Source: Spirosoma oryzicola
GTDB lineage: Bacteria; Bacteroidota; Bacteroidia; Cytophagales; Spirosomataceae
Assembly (NCBI RefSeq): GCF_021233055.1
Contig: NZ_CP089538.1
Location: 2,682,501-2,746,500, forward strand
Reading direction: 5' to 3'
DNA: 64,000 bases
Position 1 is the stretch's first letter. Each line of letters begins with the position of its first letter. The notes under the pieces are model-generated. The model searched no databases and was not told where the DNA came from. It was given only the letters and a program-made list of their open reading frames with translations. Both the position numbers and the translations under genes were made by a program. Shown here piece by piece: positions 52,107 to 60,708 of this stretch.

Positions 52107-54845
52107 TCAGTTAGTCGGATACGAGAACTCATAATCGCCGGAGCCTACTTCCAGGGTAAGATCGTTCTGACCCGCTTTGATGTTGCGGAAATTGGCACCC
52201 TGCGCGAGAGCTTTTCCGCCTTCGGTCACACGCGATGCGTCTGCTTTGGGGAGTCGGATGGTGGCCGTCGTGTTGGTCGGAACACTCACCCGGACGATCA
52301 TCTGCCCGTTTTTGCGCTCCCAGCCCGATTTGATATCACCGTACGAACTCTTCAGCGACGATTTGGCGTACGTCAACCGGTCGGTCGGCTGAGGCTGAAT
52401 CAGCACATGTTTGTAGCCCGGCTTGCCAATTTCGATGCCGCTCACGACCCGGTACATCCAATCGCCAATGGCCCCGTACGCATAGTGGTTGAACGAGTTC
52501 ATGCCCGCATCCTGGAAGGTACTGTCGGGACGAATACCATCCCAGCGCTCCCAGATCGTTGTTGCCCCCATCTTGACGGGGTACAACCACGACGGGAAAG
52601 ATTCTTGCAGCAGCAGATCATATCCTACATCCGTAAATCCGTTGTCGGAGAGCACCTGACACAGGTAAGGCGTGCCAAGGAAACCCGTCGACAGGTGATT
52701 TTTGCGGCTCTTAATGTCATCGACCAGGTGCTGGGCCGCCAGCGGACGAAGTTCGTCGGGGAGTAGATTGAACATCAGGGCCAGCACGTACGCCGTTTGT
52801 GAATCCGAAGCAATTCGTCCGGTCGGGGTGATGTATTCACGCTGGAACGTCGCCTTGATTTTGTTGAACAAGTCCGCGTACTGTCGGGCGTCGTCCGTTT
52901 TGCCCAGTACGGTAGCGGCTTGTCGTAAAAGGTCCGTCGAGTACGCGTAGAACGCCGTCGCAATCATGTCGTTGTTGGTGTAGCCATCAGGTTCGGCGTG
53001 GCTGTACATGTGCGGCTTGTAGAACAGCCAGTCGCCGAAAACGCTGCCGCCTTTCCAGATGTAGCGATCTCCGGCTTTCTTGTGAATGTACTCGACGTAC
53101 GCTTTCATACTTGGGTACTGCGTTTCGAGAATGCGCTGGTCGCCATACAGTTGATAGATGGTCCAGGGGGCAATCGTGGCGACATCGCCCCAGCCCGCCG
53201 ACGTCGCTGCGTCTTTGCCAAGGGGATTCAGAATATCGGGAACGACGAACGGTACGGCTCCGTCCGCCCGTTGGTCGGCGGCAACGTCGGCCAGCCAGCG
53301 CGTGAAGAGAGCTGCCACATCGCGGTTAAAGCCAGCGGTCCGGCAGAAGGCCTGCGCGTCGCCGGTCCAGCCGAGCCGTTCGTCGCGTTGCGGACAGTCG
53401 GTCGGTACGTCTACGAAGTTTCCTTTTTGCCCCCACTGGATGTTGTGCTGCAACTGGTTGACGAGCGGATTTGAACAGTCGAACTGACCCGTCTGCGGCA
53501 TGTCGGTATGAATCACAACACCCGCCAGATTGTCCGGTTTAAGATCGCCGGGGAAACCGTCAACGGCGACGTACCGAAAGCCCATAAACGTAAACCGAGG
53601 CTCATAAACTTCTGTGCCGTTGCCTTTCAGCGTGTAATGCAGTTCCTGTTTCGCTCTGCGCAGGTTGGTCGTGTAAAATTCGCCTTGTTTGTCCAGTACT
53701 TCGGCATGACGAATCTTGATGGTCGTACCCGCCGGGCCGCTTACGTTTAGTCGAACCCAACCCGTCATGTTCTGACCGAAATCGGCGACGAGTGTTCCCG
53801 ATGGCGTTTTGAAAATACGGATCGGCTTGATCGTCTCTTGCCGACGTACCGGCTGACTGACGGTTGAAACAAGCGTATGGGTCGGATAGTTGGCTACCTG
53901 AACCGCCGACCAGTTGGTACCCGTAAAGTTGGGCGTATCCCAACCGGCCCGCTCCATCCGGGCGTCGTAAATCTCGCCGTTGTACAGTTCCGACTTGCGA
54001 ATGGGGCCATCCGTGCTGGCTTGCCAGCTACCGTCCGTACCAATCACGTCGGTTGTTCCATCGGTGTATTGGATCACCAGTTGGGCCAGTAACGCGGTGT
54101 TGTTCCCGTAAAACGCCGAATTGTCTTCATAGCCGAGAGCGCCTTTGTACCAGCCTTCGCCCAGCATCGCGCCGATGACATTCGCCCCCGATTTCAGTTG
54201 GTCGGTTATGTCGTACACTTGGTACTGAAGCCGTTTCGGGTAAACCGTCCAGCCCGGTGTGAGCAGATCTTCGCCGACGCGCTGGCCGTTCAGGTGCAAT
54301 TCGTATAAACCATGCGCCGTAGCGTACGCCCGTGCCGACGCCACTTTTTTGTTGATCGAAAAGGGTTTCCGCAACATCGCTACCGGACCCGCTGCTTTAG
54401 GATTGGCACTGACCGGCAGTTCAACCCACTTCGCCTTTTGCCAGTCAGCGGGTTGCAGCAGGCCCATTTCCCAGTACGCCGGACTGCTCCACGACCCTTC
54501 TTTACCGGAGCCATCCCAAACCTTGACCCGCCAGTAGACCCGCTGGCCCGATGTGAGCGCTGGCCCCGAATATGGGCGGAGCACCGATTCATCGGAGGCT
54601 ACTTTTTGGGAATTCCAGACCTGACTTTTACCCGCAAACGTTGGCGTGGTGGCTGCCTGAATCTGGTAAGCGGTCTGGTGGAGGTTACGGCCTTTGCCGG
54701 ACAATTTCCAGCTCAGTCGGGGCTTGGTTTCGGCAATACCCAGCGGGTTGGTACGGTGTTCGCAGGTCAGCTCGCCGGGCGTGAGCTGGGCCAATGCCGT
54801 CCGGGTCAGCAGCAGACTCGTCAGCAGAAATAAGGAGGGTTTCAT
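52107..54845 (-). CDS. secreted alpha-L-rhamnosidase, GH78 family (locus copy)
   Basis: A 912-residue enzyme. Signal peptide MKPSLFLLTSLLLTRTALAQ; the frame reaches 54944 but the ATG at 54845 precedes this signal and is preferred. Domains as in GH78: N-terminal LTCEHRTNPLGIAETKPRLS, accessory beta domains, barrel with DCPQRDERLGWTGDAQ near 482-497, then GWGDVATIAPWTIYQLYGD, and C-terminal sandwich. It is not a recent duplicate of the rhamnosidase at 103-2868, as they differ in the catalytic signature. It is upstream of susCD but downstream of the GH5 gene, in the same direction. Confidence 0.94.
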   Translation of the reverse strand: MKPSLFLLTSLLLTRTALAQLTPGELTCEHRTNPLGIAETKPRLSWKLSGKGRNLHQTAYQIQAATTPTFAGKSQVWNSQKVASDESVLRPYSGPALTSGQRVYWRVKVWDGSGKEGSWSSPAYWEMGLLQPADWQKAKWVELPVSANPKAAGPVAMLRKPFSINKKVASARAYATAHGLYELHLNGQRVGEDLLTPGWTVYPKRLQYQVYDITDQLKSGANVIGAMLGEGWYKGALGYEDNSAFYGNNTALLAQLVIQYTDGTTDVIGTDGSWQASTDGPIRKSELYNGEIYDARMERAGWDTPNFTGTNWSAVQVANYPTHTLVSTVSQPVRRQETIKPIRIFKTPSGTLVADFGQNMTGWVRLNVSGPAGTTIKIRHAEVLDKQGEFYTTNLRRAKQELHYTLKGNGTEVYEPRFTFMGFRYVAVDGFPGDLKPDNLAGVVIHTDMPQTGQFDCSNPLVNQLQHNIQWGQKGNFVDVPTDCPQRDERLGWTGDAQAFCRTAGFNRDVAALFTRWLADVAADQRADGAVPFVVPDILNPLGKDAATSAGWGDVATIAPWTIYQLYGDQRILETQYPSMKAYVEYIHKKAGDRYIWKGGSVFGDWLFYKPHMYSHAEPDGYTNNDMIATAFYAYSTDLLRQAATVLGKTDDARQYADLFNKIKATFQREYITPTGRIASDSQTAYVLALMFNLLPDELRPLAAQHLVDDIKSRKNHLSTGFLGTPYLCQVLSDNGFTDVGYDLLLQESFPSWLYPVKMGATTIWERWDGIRPDSTFQDAGMNSFNHYAYGAIGDWMYRVVSGIEIGKPGYKHVLIQPQPTDRLTYAKSSLKSSYGDIKSGWERKNGQMIVRVSVPTNTTATIRLPKADASRVTEGGKALAQGANFRNIKAGQNDLTLEVGSGDYEFSYPTN

Positions 54846-54989
54846 GAAAATGGGTTTAGAAAGGCTCTTAAAACAAGCATTCACGCCTGAAACGAGTAGG
54901 TACGTAAAGAACAGATCAAAATAAAAGCAATTCCAAATCGCCACTGTTCTGTGGTGTCATGGTCAAGCCGCATCTGTATGGTCATACAC

Positions 54990-56057
54990 TTATTTACCGG
55001 TGGTTAGCTGCTTGATGACTGCCGTTTCCTTCGGGTTGAAAACAGAACCGTCGGGGCGGAACACGTCGTGAAACCAGACTTTTGGTTCTTCACCATTGGG
55101 CATGGGGGCATCCCAGGCGTAGATCGTGTTTGTTTTGCCTTTGACCAAGCCCCAGTTGATGGCTCCCACTTTATACTTTTTGAAGACGGGCAGGCAGGTT
55201 TCAAAGGTGCTGTTGCGCGTACGGGCCATGTATTCGGTGCAGATAAGCGGGCGGCCTTGCTTCTGCAAGTCAAGAATTTGCGCTTCCAGCTTGGGCGCTT
55301 CGGCGTAGTTGTGAAAGCTGATGATGTCCGACTGGGCGTACATAAGGTCGTTTGATAGGGGATGGTCGTGCCAGCTACCGACCGTAATGGGCTGCGACGG
55401 ACGAACGGCCTGCGCCCAGACAAACGTTTTGGTCAACAAGGGCAACACGGCATCGTTGTAGCCGCTGTTGGTTGGTTCATTGAACAAATCCCAGGCGACA
55501 ACCCGCTTGTCATTGGCGAAAGCCGAAAGGACGCCCTTGGTATACTGTTCTAATCCTTCCCACGTCCGTGAATCGAACAGCCGTTTGGTACCGGGACCAC
55601 GCACCCAACCCGAATTGTGCTTGCCGACAACCGGATCGGGCTGTTTGCCGAGTTTAGGCTCGTCGTTCCAGCAGGAGTCGAACAGCACAAACATGATTTT
55701 GATGTGGTGCTTATCGGCAATCTGCAAAAATTGATCGATGCGCTTTTTGTATCCATCGGCGTCCTGCTCCCAGACCAGATTGTGCAGAAATACCCGCATA
55801 ACATTCATGCCGATGCTTTCGGCGTAGCCCAGTTCACGGTCGATGGTAGCCGGATCGAACGATTCAGCCTGCCACATTTCCAATTGATTGATGGCGGTGC
55901 TCGGAATAAAATTAGCGCCAACCAGGAATGGCTGCGTCTTGTACCAATCGTTAGCCTGCTGGGCTGTCCAGCGTTGAGCAATAGCTGAAAACCAGCTCAT
56001 GTGGCCGATCAGCAGCAGAAAAAGAAACCGGGAAAACCGCAATGACGGACGTTGCAT
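54990..56057 (-). CDS. secreted GH5-type glycoside hydrolase
   Basis: A 355-residue (beta/alpha)8-barrel hydrolase. Signal peptide 1-28 (ending WFSAIAQ). The acid/base Glu is in VVAWDLFNEPTNSGYND near 190 and the nucleophile Glu in PLICTEYMARTRNS near 274, the order expected of clan GH-A. Other conserved residues are in GMNVMRVFLHNLVWEQD. Related proteins are annotated as cellulase-family (GH5) or uncharacterised; activity could be on beta-mannan, beta-glucan or others. It starts the minus-strand group and diverges from rsmI. Confidence 0.87.
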   Translation of the reverse strand: MQRPSLRFSRFLFLLLIGHMSWFSAIAQRWTAQQANDWYKTQPFLVGANFIPSTAINQLEMWQAESFDPATIDRELGYAESIGMNVMRVFLHNLVWEQDADGYKKRIDQFLQIADKHHIKIMFVLFDSCWNDEPKLGKQPDPVVGKHNSGWVRGPGTKRLFDSRTWEGLEQYTKGVLSAFANDKRVVAWDLFNEPTNSGYNDAVLPLLTKTFVWAQAVRPSQPITVGSWHDHPLSNDLMYAQSDIISFHNYAEAPKLEAQILDLQKQGRPLICTEYMARTRNSTFETCLPVFKKYKVGAINWGLVKGKTNTIYAWDAPMPNGEEPKVWFHDVFRPDGSVFNPKETAVIKQLTTGK

Positions 56058-56147
56058 AAATAGTGGAGAGGTTTATAGCTACAAAGACGATTTCTCGCTA
56101 ATCTATTCGACTGCACGAAGTTTTTGTGATTGAGGTTAACTTGCAGC

Positions 56148-56885
56148 ATGAAACTGTACCTCGTACCGACGCCCATCGGTAACCTCGACGATATTACGCT
56201 TCGGGCCATCAAAGTCCTGCAACAGGCCGACGCCATTCTGGCCGAAGATACCCGTACCTCGGGTGTACTACTGCGTCACCTGAACATTAGCAAGCCCCTG
56301 CATAGTTACCACATTTTCAACGAACACCAGACCGTACAGCGACTGGTGAATCAGTTGAAGGAAGGAAAAACCCTGGCGCTGGTATCTGATGCCGGAACGC
56401 CGGGTATCTCGGACCCTGGATTTTTGCTGGTACGGGAGTGCATCAAAAATGACATTCCGGTCGAATGCCTGCCGGGGCCAACGGCTTTCGTTCCGGCGCT
56501 GGTCAATTCGGGTCTGCCCAACGACCGCTTTACGTTCGAAGGGTTTTTGCCCCACAAAAAAGGACGGCAAACGCGGTTGACTGAGCTGGCGGAGGAAGAG
56601 CGGACGATGGTGTTTTACGAGTCGCCCCACCGCTTGTTGAAAACCTTACAGCAGTTTGCGGACGTGTTTGGCGCGGACCGTCCGGCCAGCGTATCGCGTG
56701 AGCTGACGAAGGTATTTGAAGAAAATCAGCGCGGGCCTTTGTCCGAACTAATTGCGTATTTTGCCCAAAAAACCATAAAAGGTGAGATTGTTATCTGCGT
56801 ACAGGGAAGAGAGCCTAAAAAATCGGGCCGGCGTTCGGATCAGCGGGAAGGAAGAGAAATCGACAATGACGACGAAGATGAATAA
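56148..56885 (+). CDS. rsmI: 16S rRNA (cytidine-1402-2'-O)-methyltransferase
   Basis: A 245-residue SAM-dependent methyltransferase that modifies C1402 in the 30S decoding centre. The family pattern is clear: MKLYLVPTPIGNLDDITLRA, AEDTRTSGVLLRHL, LVSDAGTPGISDPGFLLV and the MVFYESPHRLLKTL block. A hydrophilic tail with arginines then acids (RREGREIDNDDEDE-like) follows the domain. The ATG at 56148 is chosen over a TTG at 56130. The gene end overlaps the start of the DUF4105 gene. Confidence 0.95.
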   Translation: MKLYLVPTPIGNLDDITLRAIKVLQQADAILAEDTRTSGVLLRHLNISKPLHSYHIFNEHQTVQRLVNQLKEGKTLALVSDAGTPGISDPGFLLVRECIKNDIPVECLPGPTAFVPALVNSGLPNDRFTFEGFLPHKKGRQTRLTELAEEERTMVFYESPHRLLKTLQQFADVFGADRPASVSRELTKVFEENQRGPLSELIAYFAQKTIKGEIVICVQGREPKKSGRRSDQREGREIDNDDEDE

Positions 56886-58131
56886 GCTAGTCGAGAAAAG
56901 TAGGGGGAGGGTACCGCGTGTAGCGTGGCTTTGCGGCTTGCTGACGGGTCTTTTATTGCTGACCCATCAGGCTTCGGTCGCGCAGGTACCTACGTTGTCG
57001 CCCGCTTCGCGCGTGAGCCTGGTTACCTACGGACCGGGGGATGACGACATTTCATCGGCCTTCGGGCATACCGAGATCCGAATCGTTGACCCGGCGCTTG
57101 GTCTTGACCGGAATTACAGCTACGGTGGCTTCGACTATCGGACGGACTCATTCATCATCAAGTTTCTGCGGGGTACCTTGCCGTACCTGCTGGATGTTCA
57201 TAATCTGTACCAGGTGATGTTCTATTACCAGCAGACCAACCGGAGCATTCGCGAACAGCAGCTTAATCTGTCGACCACGCAGCAGCAACGGTTGCTGGCC
57301 GCGCTGGAGAAAAATTATCTACCCGAAAATCGGCAATACCAGTACCAGTTTTATTACGACAACTGCGCCACCCGGCCCCGCGATATGATTGCCGAAGCCT
57401 GTGGCGATAGCCTGACAATCCCATCGCGGTCGCGCATGACGGGTAAATCGTACCGCGACCTGATGAACGATTACCTGAACGAAAAGCCCTGGTATCAATT
57501 AGGCATGAACCTCGCCATTGGGCATCCCGCCGATGAGCAGACCGATGGCTGGCACGCCATGTACCTGCCCAATCAGGTGTACGACCAGTTTGCGCACGCA
57601 ACGCTGGTTCGGGCGAACGGTCAGACGGTGCCGTTGGTACAGGGAGAGCAAACGATTTTTGCCGCGCAGAAGCTGTTCCGGCAGCAGCTCCCTTTTCTCC
57701 TGGACCCCGATGTAGTCTTTACTATTTTCGGCGTTGTTATCGCTTTGTTTACGATCCGGCGGTATAGGACGGCCGGGAAAGTTGATCGCTGGCTTGACCG
57801 GCTGCTGTTCGGGACAGTAGGCTTTCTCGGCTGGTTTCTGCTTACCCTATGGCTGATTCGTGATGACGGCGTAACGGCCTGGAACCCAACATTGCTGTAC
57901 CTGATGCCTTTTCACCTCCCGCTGATCTACTGGGCGACAAGCGCAAAAGCTACCGCCCGACGTCGGACAACGTATTTCACCGTTACGTCTATTCTAATCG
58001 TACTGGGCATCTTCCTGTCTAACATACCGGGTGGGTTCGATGTGATTTTTCCATTAACGCTGCTTATTCGCTGTATCGTCAACATACAGCGGGTTCGGCG
58101 GGGCTACGAGACGCCCGCGCGGGTGGCCTGA
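56866..58131 (+). CDS. DUF4105 membrane protein, possible lipoprotein N-acyltransferase (Lnb-like)
   Basis: A 421-residue membrane protein. A signal-like N-terminal segment (WLCGLLTGLLLLTHQASVAQ) precedes an NlpC/P60-like extracytoplasmic domain with His68 in SSAFGHTEIRIVDP and Cys167 in FYYDNCATRPRDM, then five membrane segments from about residue 285. This is the DUF4105 layout. From memory, a Bacteroides protein of this type was reported as the lipoprotein N-acyltransferase Lnb; I cannot check that here. Lipoproteins are abundant in this window, so the role fits. ATG at 56866 or 56878 are equally good; both overlap rsmI. Confidence 0.78.
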   Translation: MTTKMNKLVEKSRGRVPRVAWLCGLLTGLLLLTHQASVAQVPTLSPASRVSLVTYGPGDDDISSAFGHTEIRIVDPALGLDRNYSYGGFDYRTDSFIIKFLRGTLPYLLDVHNLYQVMFYYQQTNRSIREQQLNLSTTQQQRLLAALEKNYLPENRQYQYQFYYDNCATRPRDMIAEACGDSLTIPSRSRMTGKSYRDLMNDYLNEKPWYQLGMNLAIGHPADEQTDGWHAMYLPNQVYDQFAHATLVRANGQTVPLVQGEQTIFAAQKLFRQQLPFLLDPDVVFTIFGVVIALFTIRRYRTAGKVDRWLDRLLFGTVGFLGWFLLTLWLIRDDGVTAWNPTLLYLMPFHLPLIYWATSAKATARRRTTYFTVTSILIVLGIFLSNIPGGFDVIFPLTLLIRCIVNIQRVRRGYETPARVA

Positions 58132-58234
58132 ACAAAAACGAGACTAAGAGAAGGGAACGACAAGGGTTCGTCGGTAGAAATGAGTAGGCCGAAATCGTAC
58201 CTAGCTTCTACCGTAAACTACGTTCCCATCTTTC

Positions 58235-59527
58235 ATGAAACGACTACTCCTTGTCCTTTGTCTTTTTCGTTGTCTTGATCTCGTTGCTCAACCGTCTGAG
58301 CGGTTTGTAAAAATCGTTGTCTCTCCCGATCACGCCGACTGGCAGTATAAGATCGGGGAACCCGTCAGGTTTACCATATCGGTCTACCGAAACAATGTCC
58401 TGCTGAAAGGAGCGAAGCTTCGCTACGAGATTGGCCCCGAGAAGATGGAGCCCACCAAAAAGGAAACCGTTACCCTGCGGGACGGAACCTTGGCGCTGGA
58501 TGGGGGGACGATGCGAACGGGCGGTTTTCTGCGGTGCATCGCTACGGTTGAGGTTGACGGGAAAGAGTATCGCGGCCTGACAACGGCTGGCTTTGACCCG
58601 CAGACCATCAAACCTACGGTCGAAAATCCCGCCGATTTCCGGGCGTTCTGGGATAAGGCCAAGGCCGATCTGGCGGCTGTTCCGGTTGATGCCCGCATGA
58701 CCCTGCTGCCGGAGCGGTGTACGGAACGGACAAACGTGTATCACCTGAATCTACAGAATATCAACAATTCGCGCTTTTACGGTATTCTGTGCGTCCCGAA
58801 AAAAGAAGGAAAGTATCCCGCCATTTTGCGCGTTCCCGGCGCGGGGGTTCGTCCGTACAATGGCATGATCGCCGAAGCCGATAAAGGGTTTATAACCCTC
58901 GAAGTAGGCATTCACGGGGTGCCGGTTACGATGGAGCCGGTTGTGTACGAAAACCTCAGCCGGGGGCCGCTCAATGGTTACCCAGCCGCTAATCTGGACG
59001 ACCGGGACCGGTATTACTACAAGCGTGTCTACCTGGGCTGCGTACGGGCGGTGGATTTTCTGACGAGTTTACCTCAGTACGACGGTCAGAATCTGGCCGT
59101 TACGGGTGGTAGTCAGGGGGGCGCTTTGTCCATTGTGACGGCGGGGCTCGATTCGCGCATCAAACGGCTGGCCGCTTTTTATCCGGCGTTGTGCGACGTA
59201 ACCGGGTATCTGCACGGGCGAGCCGGTGGCTGGCCGCATCTGTTTACGGGGAACGATCTGGCCTACAACAACAAACCGGATCGCATCAAAACGACGGGCT
59301 ACTACGATGTTGTCAATTTCGCCCGACTTGTCAACGTGCCCGGTCGGTACGCGTGGGGATTCAACGACGAAACCTGCCCGCCAACGTCCATGTACGCGGC
59401 TTACAATGTCATTCCCGGCCCCAAGACGCTGGACATTGAATCGCTTGATCCGGGACACTGGACCTATCCGGAACAGACCGAACGAATGACCAATTGGCTG
59501 TTAGCTCAGCTAAAAGGAGAAAAGTAG
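58235..59527 (+). CDS. secreted acetylxylan esterase / cephalosporin-C deacetylase-like hydrolase
   Basis: A 430-residue alpha/beta hydrolase. Signal peptide near 1-18 (MKRLLLVLCLFRCLDLVAQ). An N-terminal beta domain (VVSPDHADWQYKIGEPVRFT) precedes the AXE1 domain. The catalytic triad is Ser293 in VTGGSQGGALSIV, an Asp in WGFNDETCPPTS and His in SLDPGHWTYPEQ. Such enzymes remove acetyl groups from xylan or sugars. It lies 104 bp after the DUF4105 gene, on the opposite strand from the utilisation locus but within 2.2 kb of it, so a shared role in glycan breakdown is possible. Confidence 0.88.
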   Translation: MKRLLLVLCLFRCLDLVAQPSERFVKIVVSPDHADWQYKIGEPVRFTISVYRNNVLLKGAKLRYEIGPEKMEPTKKETVTLRDGTLALDGGTMRTGGFLRCIATVEVDGKEYRGLTTAGFDPQTIKPTVENPADFRAFWDKAKADLAAVPVDARMTLLPERCTERTNVYHLNLQNINNSRFYGILCVPKKEGKYPAILRVPGAGVRPYNGMIAEADKGFITLEVGIHGVPVTMEPVVYENLSRGPLNGYPAANLDDRDRYYYKRVYLGCVRAVDFLTSLPQYDGQNLAVTGGSQGGALSIVTAGLDSRIKRLAAFYPALCDVTGYLHGRAGGWPHLFTGNDLAYNNKPDRIKTTGYYDVVNFARLVNVPGRYAWGFNDETCPPTSMYAAYNVIPGPKTLDIESLDPGHWTYPEQTERMTNWLLAQLKGEK

Positions 59528-59618
59528 GGCACAATCTATCTTGTCCTGCCACGCTGATCCGAAAAGTTGTTTGTCCGCACGAACGCAACCAAATTGACCT
59601 GAATTACGTAAATCTAGT

Positions 59619-60551
59619 ATGCAACTATTTGTCAATACCACGCTCAACGACACGTTAAAGACAACGCTCCGCCAGCAACTGCCCGGCGATATAACGCCTG
59701 TCTTTCGCCATGACTTACCGGCTGATCAACAACAGGACGCCTTCAAAGCCGCCAATATCGTACTAGGAAACCCGCCCCCTGCCTGGTTTGCTGAGCCGCT
59801 GACTAATCTGCAATTCTGGCAATTGGATTCGGCGGGATTCGATGGTTACCGCGACGCACAGGTAAACGCCCAGATCGCAAACATGGGTGATTACTTTGCC
59901 TGGCCCTGCGCCGAAACGATGGTCGCCGGAATTCTGGCGTTCTACCGGCGCATTCCTGAACTGGTGACCTTGCAAAACCAGAGCCAGTGGGTTGGTGCAC
60001 CGATTCGGGAACGAACGGGTTTGCTACGCGACAAGCGCGTGATTATCCTGGGCACGGGAACCATCGGTCAGGCGGTACGCCAAATGCTGACGGGCTTCTT
60101 CTGCCAAACAAAAATGCTGGCTCGTACGGATCCACAGGCCGATTTGCACTCGGTTGATGAGCTGAAAGCCGCCTTGCCGGAGACGGATATTGTAGTCAAC
60201 TGTCTGCCCGGTACGGCCAGGGGTTTTTTCTCGGCTGAACTGATTGCCGCTATGCACCCCAACAGCATTTATGCCAACGTTGGACGAGGTACGACAACCG
60301 ACGAAACGGCATTGATCGACGCGTTGCAATCCGGTCAGATTGGGGGTGCTGTTCTCGACGTGACCGCCACGGAACCGCTGCCCGCCGATAGCCCGCTCTG
60401 GACGTTACCAAATGTGCTATTGACGCAACATACGGGCGGTGGACAGCCCAACGAAGACGACGGGAAAGTGCTCCAGTTCGTGCGAAATCTTGATCGGTTC
60501 CGAGCTGGTGAACCGCTGGAAAATGCCGTCGAACTGGGCCGGGGATACTAG
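59619..60551 (+). CDS. D-2-hydroxyacid dehydrogenase family protein
   Basis: A 310-residue NAD-dependent dehydrogenase of the phosphoglycerate-dehydrogenase/glyoxylate-reductase type. The nucleotide-binding motif is IILGTGTIGQAVRQML; the catalytic triad sits in NVGRGTTTDETALIDAL (Arg), DVTATEPLPADSPLW (Glu) and NVLLTQHTGGG (His). It reduces a 2-ketoacid to the D-2-hydroxyacid; the exact substrate cannot be read. The chain is shorter than serine-pathway SerA, with no ACT domain, which rules that out. It is a single gene between the esterase and the topoisomerase subunit. Confidence 0.9.
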   Translation: MQLFVNTTLNDTLKTTLRQQLPGDITPVFRHDLPADQQQDAFKAANIVLGNPPPAWFAEPLTNLQFWQLDSAGFDGYRDAQVNAQIANMGDYFAWPCAETMVAGILAFYRRIPELVTLQNQSQWVGAPIRERTGLLRDKRVIILGTGTIGQAVRQMLTGFFCQTKMLARTDPQADLHSVDELKAALPETDIVVNCLPGTARGFFSAELIAAMHPNSIYANVGRGTTTDETALIDALQSGQIGGAVLDVTATEPLPADSPLWTLPNVLLTQHTGGGQPNEDDGKVLQFVRNLDRFRAGEPLENAVELGRGY

Positions 60552-60708
60552 CGGGAAATAGAAAGTTGGATTAGGGTATTTTGTGCATTTTTAGCCGTAA
60601 AAAGCCGTTTTTTCAACTTTTTTTAGTAAATTTAAGGAGTCGAACACAAGGTTTGCCGTTCGGCAGATCCCGCCTAATTATCCAGTGAAATAGTACCTAT
60701 AACAATTC

